Positions 45,539-57,414 of a stretch of DNA of 64,000 bases are shown here, piece by piece; the first letter of the stretch is position 1, and each line of letters begins with the position of its first letter. The DNA comes from Artocarpus heterophyllus (Eukaryota > Streptophyta > Magnoliopsida > Rosales > Moraceae). The DNA lies in assembly GCA_025403435.1 (NCBI GenBank), contig CM046349.1:25915854-25979853 (forward strand), given 5' to 3'. The translations under genes were made by a program, and so were the position numbers. A model generated the notes under the pieces. It was given only the letters and a program-made list of their open reading frames with translations. It had not been told where the DNA came from and did not search any database.

Positions 45539-47734
45539 TGTAACGCCCCGAAATTTATTTAATGTTATTGTAATGTAAAATGATGAATTAGTGTGCCATA
45601 ATTAATGTTTCAACATTAATTTGATTATTTGGTTGGATTTTGAATTTTAGGTTGTTTTGTTAATTTAATGAATTCTAACGATTCCTTATTATTTTAAAAT
45701 GTTATTTTGAGTTTTTAAAACACAACCATTTGTAAAATGTTAAAAAAATATTCCGTTTTACAAAACCGTGGGTGGCATTTGATTTTCGCAAAGTAAAATC
45801 GCCCACCGTTTCTCTCTATTTATTCTCTCTCCCCTTCCTCTCTCTTCGCTCTCAGCTCTCACTCTCTCTCTCCTCCTTTCCCACCCGTGATCACTCTTTT
45901 CGTTCTCTCTCGGTTTCTCTCTTCTCTCTCAATTTCTCTCTCAAATTTTTGAATCAAATTCGAATCCAAGCCTCGGGTTAGCAAGAAGGAAGCTCGGGGA
46001 CGAGATTTGGCTACCAAGATCGCGGATTGAAGCTTCGATTCGAGGTTAGTTTTGAAATTTCTAAGCTTTTTCAAAATTTCCAAATTTTATGCATTTTGAA
46101 ATCTAAGTTCGTTTGAGCTTAGAAAACTCTTGATTTGAGTTAAATGAACTTAGAACAACTAGAATCTAAGCTTAGATTGAAGAAAAATGGATTGGATTCA
46201 AGATTTTTTATTTTTCCTCATTTTTTTTCATTTTCAGATTTCTGAGATTTTTGTGTTTAAATCTTGTTTAAATGAGTTCAAAAGTGTTTTAGTATGTTTT
46301 TCTATCATCTATGATTGTTTTTCATGCCTGGAAAAACAGGTTAAAATCAAGATTTAGATTTTGGGAGATCAAAAACCCGTGGCTGGGATTTCTGGGTTTT
46401 TCCAGTTCGGCAGGTCGAACCACGTGTTCGGCAAGCCGGATTCAAAGGATCGACAGGCCGGACTGCACGGTTCGGCAGGCCGAACCTAGGAAATGTTTGG
46501 CTGACCGGACCTGATTTTCGGCAGGCCAAACTGCACAGTTTGGTTGGCCGAAGCAGGGAGTCCGATAGGCCAACAGAGCATGGAAAATTTTATGTTTTTT
46601 CACCCATTTTTACTGTTTTGAACCCCGATTTAAATTCCAACATTGTAGGATGATTTTAAAGATACAAATAGCATACTAGGACATCATGAAATGGTTTAGT
46701 AACATAGAATGTCTCGAACTAGATATTGATCGACTTAGTGTGTATCTAGGATCGTTCGTGGTTCTGCGGAGCTAACGTATAGCGTATCGGGATTACGGTA
46801 TGAGGCTCTAGCATGAGTACCGAGGTAGAACTTCTAGCCCATTCTTTGGTAGCCTAGTTTCAAAATGATTTGGCTTTGAAAAGGGTTTCTATAAAAATGT
46901 TTTCAACGGTTGATTGAAAATGAATATATCGGTTATATTTTAATAAACCATGAACTGAAATAAACTTCATAATGAATGTAAATGACAATACTCGGTAAAT
47001 GGGTTTTGAATGATAATGAAAATAAACACAAAGGCATGATACCATATCAGAGATTAGGTCGTGTAGCGATCGACCTTGGGGGCAGGTCCCGAAACCCAGC
47101 TGGGCCACTACGGTGGTGATATCCTTATGGTTTGCCTAGAAAAAGAAAATGATATTTCTGGTCGACTTGATAAACTGTTTTGGGTAAGAATGGTTTTATT
47201 TAAATTTATTTATTTATTCAATGTTTCTTTTATATAATTCCCTGAATAATAAGATTTTTCTTTAAATTAAATGATTTATTAAAAATATAGTCCTACTGAG
47301 CCTTTCACTCACATTTTATTTGTTTTTAAATTTCCCCCTGTAGGTGAATTTCCATTTAGGTTCAGAGAGGATTCAGCGGACCGAACTCAGGAGCAGTAGG
47401 AGGATTAGTAGATCATTTTGTATAATTTAATCAAGGCATGTAATGTTTTTAATTTTCTTTATGCTTGGACTGTAGTTGATATTATATTGTCAGTATAATG
47501 TATGTACACAAGTTGTGGGTCAATGGGACCCATACTCGCGGCACTCTATTATTTTATTATTCGTTTAATGATTTCACCTGTTTAATGTTTATGAATCCTT
47601 TTATACAATGTTGTTTTTAAAACTTTCACATTTTTATTTAATTTAACCTCTAAAACTCTTGATTTTAATTAAATTCTCTTTTTAATTAATTTTAAATAAT
47701 CCACACGTCACTTTCCGTTCTTCGGGGCGTGACA
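45539..47734 (+). repeat. 5' LTR of the gypsy element
   Basis: 2,196 bp, TGTAACGCCCCG...GGGGCGTGACA. It has a TATTTATT box near 45827 followed by a long CT-rich leader (45836-45950) and a palindrome array at 46405-46575 in the transcribed part. Confidence 0.92.
46405..46575. repeat. Palindrome array 8
   Basis: Eight units spaced about 20-21 bases, including GTTCGGCAGGTCGAACC, GTTCGGCAAGCCGGATT and GTTCGGCAGGCCGAACC. A CACGTG word joins the first two units. Confidence 0.88.
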
Positions 47735-47737
47735 GAA

Positions 47738-47755
47738 TGGTATCAGAGCCAGGTT
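47738..47755 (+). other. Primer binding site (initiator tRNA-Met)
   Basis: TGGTATCAGAGCCAGGTT three bases after the 5' LTR; a textbook match to the 3' end of plant initiator tRNA-Met. Confidence 0.9.
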
Positions 47756-47837
47756 ATGAACCTTGGGAATTGTGCACACATAGGTATGACAATGAAATAC
47801 CTATGACAGTCCAAATTTTGTTTTCAAAAGTGAGAAA

Positions 47838-50800
47838 ATGGCACCTAGACGTCGTTCGACAGTTGACGCCGAGTTCGAAAACGATGAGGGCATGATGAGG
47901 TCTATGTTTACGACTTTCCAACAGATGGCCGCCAGGGCTATACCGGAGGATTCTGATGTCAGTCGTCGGCATATGTATTTTAAGGAATTTCGATGGACGT
48001 CTATTCTGACTTTTGATGGTAATGGGGATCCGCAGTTGGCAGAATATTGGCTAGATTTGATCGTAAAGCATTTGGATACCCTTGGTGTGCCTGATGAGTA
48101 TCGTGTGGAATTTACTGCATATAAGCCTGAGGGTGGTGCTAACACTTGGTGGAAACAAGCTTAGCGTTTAGAATGCGGTGGCGATATCAGTTGGGACAGA
48201 TTCAAGGAGCTGTTCTATGACCGATTTTTTCGCAGGGGTATAGAGATTAGAAGGCAGCTGAGTTTTACAGGTTGCAACAGGGTGATTTGTTAGTCCTGAG
48301 AATATGAGGCAAGATTTAATGAGTTGACCAGGTTTGCTCCATCAGCGGTGGCATCGGAACGTGAGAAGTGCATTAAGTTTCAGGAAGAGCTCAAGACTCC
48401 TATTCAGTGACAGTTGGTTGCTCTGCGACTTAAGAGTTTTGGAGAGCTTGTGTCGTCAGCAATATTAGTGGAGAATGATTATGCACAGTATTGTGAGGAT
48501 CGAGCAAAGGCTTCAGGAGGATCGTAGAGGAGCGGTTGGAAGAGCACCAGTAGCCGTCCAACTCCGGGGAAGAGCAAGCAGGGTGGCGCAAACAGTGGTA
48601 GCAGCAGTTCATCTGGTAGTGGGCGCAGCAATCCCTATAGCTTCCATTGTCATTTTTGTCAACAGCTGAGACACATCAAGAGGAATTGCCCGATCAGGAG
48701 TGCCTGTCTTGGATCTCAGACCGGAGAGGATGCCAATCGTCAGTCTCAGCCTTAGACCCTACCTCCGCCTCAGCAGTATCCGTAGTTGTAGTATCCTCAG
48801 TTCTCTCCTCAGTAGTTCTCATATCCGACACGAGGGCAGCAGCCGCAATATTTCCAACGCAGCATCCCTCAGTATCGAGTGCCGAGTATAGCTAGTGTGC
48901 AGTCGTCTCCATCTCAGCAGCATCGACAGAATAATCCCGGACCCAGCAATGTTGGTAAAGGAAAAGGAAAGGCACCAATGCAGGTTCATGCAATGGCATC
49001 GGGTGGTTCAGATTCTCAGACCAGTAACGCGGTTGTCAATGGTGCGATCTTAGTTTCTCAATCCTTAGCTCGCGTTTTATTTGATACTGGTGCCTCTCAT
49101 TTGCTCATTTCGAGTTCTTTTGTACATGCCTTGGGATTAGAGATAGAAGAGTTTAATGAACCCCTAGTCATAACTTCTCCCTTAGGGCGGGTGTGTGTGA
49201 ATTGTGTATGTAAATCTTGTAAAATAAAGATTGGGGATGAGATTTTGAAAAGTGATTTGATTATACTCCCCATGAGCTTATATGATGTAATTCTAGGGAT
49301 GGACTGGTTGTCCAGGTATAATGTAGTTGTAGACTGTCAACTTAGAAAAGTAACCCTAGTGTCTGATAGGGGGACGATGATCACTTACCAGGGTGGTGGT
49401 GATTGGTTAATGAGTGAGCGTCTCATGAAGTCGTGTCTAAGAGGGCGAAGAAATCTGGGTTGTTGTGCTTTTCTTGCAAATCTAGATTGCGAGCCCTATG
49501 CTTTGAGAGGAAGTGTAGCGATTCTGGTGGTTGATGAGTTCGAGGATATCTTCCCCGATGAGTTGCCAGGATTACCACTACATTGGGAAATCGAATTTGG
49601 TATTGAGTTGTTTTCGAAGACAGCATCGATTTCTATAGCACCTTATCAGATGACGCCGGCAGAAATGAAAGAATTGAGGAGGCAACTTCAGGAGCTTGCT
49701 GATAAAGGGTATATTTGGAATAGCACATCTCCGTGGGGAGCACCGGTTTTGTTTGCTAAGAAACATGATGGGACTCTCAGGTTGTGTATAGATTATCGAT
49801 AGCTGAATCGTGTCACAGTGAAGAATAAGTATCCCTTGCCTAGGATCGACGAGTTGTTTGATCAATTGGGAGGTTTGCAGTACTTCTCAAAGATTGATTT
49901 GCGGTCAGGTTATCATCAACTTAGGATTAAGGAAGAAAATATTCCCAAGACAGCTTTTAGGACTCGATATGGGCACTTTGAGTTTCTGGTTATGTCATTT
50001 GGGTTGACGAATGCTCCGGCAGCTTTTATAGATTTGTTGAACAGGATATTTGGCCCGTATCTGGATCAGTTCATGATCGTGTTTATTGATGACATTCTAG
50101 TGTATTCTAAGACTTGGGAGGGGAATGAGCAGCATCTTTGAATTGTGCTTCAGACTCTACGGGAGCACCAGTTGTATGCCAAGAGGGAAAAGTGCAAGTT
50201 TTGGTTGACTAAGGTCAAGTTTCTGGGTCATGTCATCTCGGAGCATGGTATTTCTGTGGATCCATCCAAGATTGAAGCCATAGTGGAGTGGAAACGACCA
50301 AGAAATGTAGCGGAGATTCGCAGCTTCTTAGGTCTTGCTGGTTATTACAGGAAATTTGTAAAAGATTTTTTGAAGATTGCAGCTCCATTGACGAGATTGA
50401 TTAAGAAAAATATCAGGTTTGAGTGGGATGAAGAATGTGAGCTTGCTTTTTAGGAATTGAAAAACCGGTTGACTTCAGCTCCAGTGTTGGTTATTCCTAG
50501 CAGTGACGAGCCGTATGAGGTTTACGTAGATGCTTCAGGGCGCGGACTTAGATGCGTATTGATGCAGCATGGACGCGTGGTCGCATACGGATTGAGACAG
50601 CTACGACCTCACAAGCGAAATTATCCTACTCATGACTTGGAACTCGCGGCTGTGATTCACGCACTGAAGATTTGGAGATGTTATTTGTATGGAGCGACAT
50701 TTCAGGTCTTCTCCGATCATAAGAGTTTAAGGTATCTGTTCACTCAGAGAGATCTTAATTTGAGGCAGTGTAGATGGATAGAGTATATGGAGGATTATGA

Positions 50801-52425
50801 TTTCACGTTGCAGTATCATCCTAGGAAAGCTATTGTGGTCGCGTATGCGCTTAGTAGGAAGTCTTCAGGGATTCTCGCTTGTTTGGCTTTTGAAGACTAG
50901 AAAAGGGATGCGACAGTGAGCGAGTATGGGCTATAGTATCATGAAGACTATGATCGAGTTTCGGTATATCATGTGGAGGCGACCACCGCTCTTGTTTAGA
51001 TGGTGAAGCAAAGTCAGTGGCAGGATCAGCATTTGTAGGGGATTTGGTCGCGGATTCAGAAATGGAGAACAGTTTGAAGAATGGAGGGTGCATGCAAATG
51101 GATCGTTGTATTTTCAGGAGCGTCTTGCAGTTCCAGCTATCGCCGAGGTGATGAAAGCCGTTTTGGACGAAACCCATAGGTCTCAGTTTGCCATTCATCC
51201 GGGGAGCACAAAGATGTATCGTGATTTAAAGAGGCAATATTGGTGGAGAGGCATGAAGAAAGATGTTCTAGAGTACGTGGCCAAGTGTACGACGTGTCTT
51301 TAGGTGAAAGCCGAGCATCAGAAGCTTGTAGGTCAGCTTCAGCCGCTTCCTATTCTAGGGTGGAAATGGGAGCATGTGACGATGGATTTTTTCATAGGTT
51401 TGTCAAGGATGAAGCAGCGGCATGATGCAGTTTGGGTCGTGGTCGACAGGTTGACGAAATTAGCACATTTCATTCCGTTCAAGTTGACATGTTCGAGGAG
51501 GATTCTTGGGGATTTGTATCTGCAGAACATAGTGAGGTTGCATGGAGTTCCTTTGTCCATCACTTCTGATCGAGACACCAGGTTTAATGCTAAGTACTGG
51601 AGGAGTTTTTAGGAGGCTTTAGGTACGGATTTTAACTTTAGTACGGCGTTTCATCCTCAGACTAATGGGCAGTCTGAGCGGGTTATTCAAATTCTCGAGG
51701 ATATGTTGCGTGCCTGTGCGTTAGACTTCGGCGAGAATTGGAAGAAATATTTGCATCTGGCGGAGTTTGCGTACAACAATAGTTATCAAGCGAGTATTGG
51801 TATGGCACCATTTGAGGCGTTATATGGGCGACCATGTCGGTCACCGGTGTGTTGGGACGAGCCAGAAGATAGGGTTATTCTTGGGCCGGATGAGATCCGT
51901 GATAGCAATGAGAAAGTCGTTGTGATTCGAGGTCGATTGAGGGCAGCTCATAGTCGACAGAAGAGTTATGCGGATAGAAGATGTAGACCCTTAGAGTTTG
52001 CGGTAGGAGATTTCGTTCTCTTGAGGGTATCGCCTAGTAAAGGAACTATGCAGTTCAGAGTGAGTGGAAAGCTTGCACCGAGGTATATTGGACCGTTCGA
52101 GATCACTCAACATGTTGGTGTGGTTGCATATCAGCTCGACCTTCCGTCCGAGCTTTCTTATGTTAACGATGTGTTCTATGTGTCGATGAGCAGGAAGTTT
52201 CCGCTTGAGCAAGGTAAGATAGTTTCATTTCACGATGTGCAGGTTCGAGAAGATACGACGTACGAGGAAATGCCGATTCAGATCATCGATCAAAAAGTGA
52301 TCAGTTTGCGTCGTCGTGAGATACCGTTGGTAAAGGTCGTGTGGCGGCATCACGGGATTGATGAAGCCACTTGGGAATTAGAGTCGAGTATGCGGGAGTT
52401 GTATCCGCATTTGTTTTGTTTCTAA
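47838..52425 (+). pseudogene. Gypsy chromovirus gag-pol polyprotein, broken
   Basis: Gag starts at the ATG at 47838 and carries the capsid-like stretch YWLDLIVKHLDTLGVPDEYR. A zinc knuckle remnant (FHCHFCQQLRHIKRNC) lies near 48640-48690. Protease has [10 protein letters not shown] at about 49078. RT has [18 protein letters not shown] and [10 protein letters not shown] motifs (50081-50110), RNase H starts VYVDASGRG near 50520, and the integrase zinc finger lies at 51170-51300. The integrase core has MDFF, TSDRDTRF and NGQSERV. The tail has GPFEITQHV and the chromodomain-like RREIPLVKVVWRHHGIDEATW with YPHLF at the end. In-frame stops lie at 48162, 49800, 50139, 50451, 50898, 51301 and 51610; frameshifts lie near 48230-48870 and 50900-51088. 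Tekay/Del-type by its C-terminus. Confidence 0.93.
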
Positions 52426-52460
52426 ATTGAGTTGTAAATTTCGAGGACAAAATTTCTTTT

Positions 52461-52473
52461 AGGGGTGGAGAGT
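52461..52473 (+). other. Polypurine tract of the gypsy element
   Basis: AGGGGTGGAGAGT directly precedes the 3' LTR. Confidence 0.85.
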
Positions 52474-54480
52474 TGTAATGCCCCGAAATTTATTTAATGT
52501 TATTGTAATGTAAAATGATGAATTAGTGTGCCATAATTAATGTTTCAACGTTAATTTGATTATTTGGTTGGATTTTGAATTTTAGGTTGTTTTGTTAATT
52601 TAATGAATTCTAATGATTCCTTATTATTTTAAAATGTTATTTTGAGTTTTTAAAACACAACCATTTGTAAAATGTTAAAAAAATATTCCATTTTACAAAA
52701 CCGTAGGTGGCATTTTATTTTTGCATAGTAAAACCGCCCACCGTTTTTTTCTATTTATTCGCGGATTGAAGCTTCGATTCGAGGTTAGTTTTGAAATTTC
52801 TAAACTTTTTCAAAATTTTCAAATTTTGTGCATTTTGAAATCTAAGTTTGTTTGAGCTTAGAAAACTCTTGATTTGAGTTACATGAACTTAGAACAACTA
52901 GAATCTAAGCTTAGATTGAAGAAAAATGGATTGGATTCAAGATTTTTTATTTTTTCTTATTTTTTCCATTTTCAGATTTTTGAGATTTTTGTGTTTAAAT
53001 CTTGTTTAAATGAGTTCAAAAGTGTTCTAGTATGTTTTTCTATCATCTATGATTGTTTTCCATGCCTGAGATTTGAGAAAAACAGGTTAAAATCAAGATT
53101 TGGATTTTGGGAGATCGAAAACCCGTGGCTGGGATTTCTGGGTTTTTCCAGTTCGGCAGGCCGAACCACGTGTTCGACAGGCCGGATTCAAAGGATTGGT
53201 AGGCCGGACTGCACCGTTCGGCAGGCCAAACCTGAAAAATGTCCGGCCAACTGGACCTGATTTTCGGCAGGCCGAACTGCACAGTTCGACCGGCCGAAGG
53301 AGGGAGTCTGGCAGGCCGACAGAGCATGGAAAATTTTATGATTTTTCACACATTTTTACTGTTTTAAACCCCGATTTAAATTCCAACTTTGTAGGATGAT
53401 TTTAATGATACAAATGGCACACTAGGACATCATGAAATGGTTTAGTAACATAGAATGTCTCGAACTAGATATTGATCGACTTAGTGTATATCTAGGATCG
53501 TTCATGGTTCCGTGGAGCTAACGTATAACGGACCGGGATTACGGTGTGGGGCTCCAGCACGAGTACCGAGGTAGGACTTCTAGCCCATTCTTTGGTAGCC
53601 TAGTTTCAAAATGATTTGGTTTTGAAAAGGGTGTCTATAAAAATGTTTTCAACAGTTGATTGAAAATGAATATATCGGTTATATTTTAATAAACCGTGAA
53701 CTGAAATGAACTTCATAATGAATGTAAATGGCAATACTCAGTAAATGGGTTTTGAATGATAATGAAAATAAACACAAAGGCATGATGCCACATCAGAGAT
53801 CGGGTCGTGTAGCGATCGACCTTGGGGGCAGGTCCCGAACCCAGCTGGGCCACTACGGTGGTGATATCCTTATAGTTTGCCTAGGAAAAGAAAATGATAT
53901 TTCTGGTCGACCTGATAAACTGTTTTGGATAAGAACGGTTTTATTTAAATTTATCTATTTATTCAATGTTTCTTTTATATAATTCCCTGAATAATAAGAT
54001 TTTTCTTTAAATTAAATGATTTATTAAAAATATAGTCCTATTGAGCCTTTCACTCACATTTTATTTGTTTTTAAATTTCCCCCTCTAGGTGAATTTCTAT
54101 TTAGGTTCAGAGAGGATTCAGCGGACCGAACTCAGGAGCAGTAGGATGATTAGTAGATCATTTTGTATTATTTAATCAAGGTATGTAATGTTTTTAATTT
54201 TCTTTATGCTTAGACTGTAGTTGATATTATATTGTCAGTATAATGTATGTACACAAGTTGTGGGTCAGTGGGACCCATACTCGCGGCTCTCTATTATTTT
54301 ATTATTCGTTTAATGATTTCACCTGTTTAATGTTTATGAATCCTTTTATACAATGTTGTTTTTAAAACTTTCACATTTTTATTTAATTTAACCTCTAAAA
54401 CTCTTGATTTTAATTAAATTCTCTTATTAATTAATTTTAAATAATCCACCACGTCACTTCACGTACTCCGCGGTGTGACA
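52474..54480 (+). repeat. 3' LTR of the gypsy element (186-bp deletion)
   Basis: 2,007 bp, matching the 5' LTR except that 45836-46021 (most of the CT-rich leader) is missing between TTTATTC and GCGGATTG at 52760/52761. Confidence 0.92.
53151..53321. repeat. Palindrome array 9
   Basis: Eight units aligned one-to-one with array 8. Differences between the two are mainly C/T and G/A changes inside the units, and the CACGTG joint is kept. Confidence 0.88.
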
Positions 54481-54485
54481 AATGC

Positions 54486-54949
54486 CATAGAATTCCCTGG
54501 CAGCCCTTGGTTCATTGCCTTTGGTTCTTGTATCGAGAAATGTCTTTCCATCTGTAGTGGTCTCGAAAAGGGGTATTTGCTTTTGTCTGTTACAACTAAT
54601 CTTTTTGAAAGGTCTGTATCATTGGACAAAGATTTTATCGTAATTGAGATCATTGGGATTGAAAAATCGAAGGATTTGGTGTTGGAGAGACTAAGTGGAG
54701 ACCTAACTGCTTTGGGTGATAATGCTTGAGGTGAGAGGTTACAACTCTTGCAATAAGAGTCCGACAATCACACCCCCTTGGAATCATTTGGCTCGGTAGA
54801 GGGTAGTCCTTTAATTCCTTGTGTTTATGTGTGATGACCTTTTCAGGTGTTTATGCTGATACTTTGTCTATTGGTTGTTGAGAATCTCATTGCCCTTCCT
54901 TTTGTATCTTGGTCATAGATTTTTCTTCTCTGTCTCGAGAGGTCGTCAC
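54486..54949. other. Intergenic, no gene seen
   Basis: An 84-codon open frame at 54475-54729 has no recognisable domain and begins in the LTR terminus, so it is not supported as a gene. Confidence 0.4.
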
Positions 54950-55260
54950 ACTCTGTCAAGATAAAAGATCTTGCTTGTAAAGTGTTCCGTCAAGAGGAGA
55001 CCCATGTTTAAAGGAAGCCTCATCGGGATAAAAAATCTCATCCGAAGGGAGCTTCGTCTAGAAGGGCTCTATCAGTAGGAGCTTTCTCAAAAGACGACTT
55101 TGTCAGGAAGCAAACTTTGTTAAAAAGATTCTTTATCAAGAAGGGGCCCCTGTCAGGCGAGAGCTTAGTCGGAGTAAAATTCTGTTAGGAGGGGTTACAT
55201 TAGGGAAAAAAAAAAAAAAAACTCCATCAGGAGTAAGCTTTGTCGGGACAGAAATTCTTC
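54950..55260. repeat. Degenerate short tandem repeat (GTCAGGA-type)
   Basis: Phrases of the form (C/G)TC(A/G)(G/A)GA...GCTTCGTC recur about every 25-32 bases, for example CATCGGGATAAAAAATCTC, TTGTCAGGAAGC and CCTGTCAGGCGAGAGC. The array ends with an A-run near 55210 and one last unit. Confidence 0.55.
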
Positions 55261-55496
55261 GATTTGGGCTTATAAAAGCTTGTTGCTTCTAGTGTTGATA
55301 TCTCAAAAGCAGATGATCCAGAATAGAGGCATGTCTCCTACGAAAACAATCCAAAATGGTGATAGAGGGAATGCTACTCTAAAAGTATTAATACTACAAG
55401 TGAAGAAATCAAACCCTCAAGTATGATTTTAGCTTGACTTGCATGCTTCTGATGAAGTGTATATCTTGCATGATCTTTGCAGAGGATAAATTTCAG

Positions 55497-56640
55497 TAAA
55501 TATTAAAGGTTGTGAAAGCTACGCTATGGTAAGTCCCTACGAGACCTACGTGATGCATAAAACTAATAGAGGCCGAGGTTTGTAGGAGCTACATGAAAGT
55601 AAGTTTGACAAGAGCCGTACAGCATGCAAACCCATAAGGCATTGTAGCATGAGAGAGCTAGACTATGGCTATTCCTAGCGAGAACTACATTGTGAATGGA
55701 ACCAATAGTGGCCGAGGTCTACAGGAGCTACATGAAAGTAAGTTTGGCAAGAGCCGTACAACATGTAATCTAGTAGATGATAAGGTTTACAGGAACCACG
55801 TAAAAGTAAGTCTGGCAAGAGCCGTGTAACAATAAATTAATTAGTGCCAAGGTTTGGGGGAATTACATGAGAGTGGGTCCAGCAAGAGTTGTGCAACAAT
55901 AAACCAATAGACACCAAGGTTTGTAGAAGCTACATGAAAGTAAGTCCATTTAAGAGCTATACAACATGTAATCCAATAGACGTCAAGGTTTGCAAGAGCT
56001 GCGTGAAAGTGAATCTGGAAGATCCATGAGACAATAAACCAATAGATGCAAGGTTTGCAATAGCTACATGAAAGTAAGTCCGACAAGAGCCACGCGATAA
56101 AAAATCAATAGGCATTGAGGTTTGCAAGAGCTATGTGAGTGTAGTTTTGACCAGAGCCATGCTGCAATAAACCAATAGTTGTTGAGGTTTGCTTGAGCTA
56201 TGTGAAATTGAGTCTGACAAGAGCCGTACAACATGTAAACCAATAGATGCCGAGGTTTGAGGGAGCTATGTGAAAGCAGGTCCGACAAGAACTGGGCAAC
56301 AATAAACCAATAAAAGCCTACATTTGTGGGAGTTATGTGAAAGTAAGTCCAACAAGTGCCGTGCAACACTTAATAAATAGGCACTGGGGTTTACAGGAGT
56401 TACATGAGAACAGGTTCGGTAAGAGCTATGCGACAATAAACCAATAGACGCCGAGGTGTGCTAGAGCTATATGAAAGTAAGTCTGGCGAGAGTCATGCAA
56501 TAGGTAGCCAATAAATGTCAAGGTTTCTATGAGCTACATGAAAGTAGGTCCAGTAAGAGCTAGGCAACAATAAACTAATAAATGTTGAGGTTTATTAGAG
56601 CTACATGAAAGTAAGACTGGCAAGAGCCGTGGTGCATGTA
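55497..56640. repeat. Minisatellite array, about 60-70 bp unit
   Basis: About 15-17 degenerate units with the frame AATAGACGCCGAGGTTTGCAG, then GAGCTACATGAAAGTAAGTC and GGCAAGAGCCGTGCAACA. Units are spaced 60-70 bases and diverge by scattered substitutions and small indels. Chance minus-strand ORFs (55841-56369) arise only from this periodicity. Confidence 0.85.
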
Positions 56641-57414
56641 AATTTTAATAACTATAGAAGCTTGAAGAGAAATGTAAATCTTCATGATAGGGGCTCTCAT
56701 CTGATGATGGCTTTCGTCTGAAGGTTTAAAGGTGGTTTATATTTGGTGGTTGTTTGTGTAATGTGATTACTTGCTTCAACTAGAGTTCACTTGTGTCAAG
56801 TGGTTACTTGTGTCTGGTGATTACTTGCTCTATCAGAGGCAGCTTACTTTCTAAGGTGGTTTGTGTCTTTTCTTTGTTTGATGTCGATGGAAGTAGGAAA
56901 AGCCCCCTTTTGATTAGCTTTGTTCTTCTAGAGATTTGTTCAAGATGTTGGACTCCGAATGTTGATGTAAAAATTTGATGATAATACTAATATTATTATT
57001 ATTATTTTAATATTAATATTAATAAATAAATATTGTTGTTGGTGGTGGTGTTACTACTACTACCACTATAATCATTATCATAATTGTTTTGTACAGTTAT
57101 TTTTAACTAATATCATTATTTTATAACCATTTCTTCATAATTGCATTTCTTCTCATAAATGTTCTTATCTGATTTTTTTTTTAAAACCCTCTCAAATTCA
57201 TTTTTTAATATATGCCCAATAAATAATCTTTAACATATGTATAAGAAATAAGTTCATAAATAGTTCTTAAATTCTTTTCTCTATCTAAAATTAGTCATTG
57301 TAGTCCATTCTGTCTCATAAATGGTTATTTGTAGTCAATAACTATTCGTGAATGGTTCCTCGACACAGCTAATTGGTTTCTCTGTTAAATTTTGAATGAA
57401 AAAAAATCAACTAT
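56641..57414. other. Intergenic with simple repeats
   Basis: AT-rich. TAA/TTA-type microsatellites lie around 56985-57035 and a GGT/ACT tract at 57037-57065. 57250-57340 carries further copies of the phrase ATAAATAGTTC... seen in the next element. Confidence 0.4.

Larger units (their letters stand above)
45539..54480 (+). mobile_element. Complete Ty3/gypsy chromovirus-type retrotransposon, degenerate
   Basis: 8,942 bp with LTRs 45539-47734 and 52474-54480, flanked by a perfect 5-bp duplication AATGC (45534-45538 and 54481-54485). Order: LTR, tRNA-Met primer site, gag, protease, RT, RNase H, integrase with chromodomain-like tail, polypurine tract, LTR. In the first ~270 LTR bases I count about nine differences. 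The 5' LTR has 186 bases that the 3' LTR lacks. Several premature stops and frameshifts make it inactive. Confidence 0.94.

Noticed and set aside
47738..47755. Possible tRNA-Met fragment
   Set aside because: It is the primer binding site of the gypsy element, not a tRNA gene.
53043..53399. ORFs of 94-128 codons across palindrome array 9
   Set aside because: The GC-rich repeat units lack stops by chance in both directions; the frames start and end in LTR non-coding sequence.
54475..54767. Overlapping ORFs of 84 and 102 codons right after the gypsy 3' LTR
   Set aside because: No recognisable domain, open on both strands, and the plus-strand frame begins inside the LTR end.
55841..56369. Minus-strand ORFs with repeating Trp-Phe motifs
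   Set aside because: They arise from minisatellite periodicity; units have indels that break any long frame, and no start context or homology is seen.
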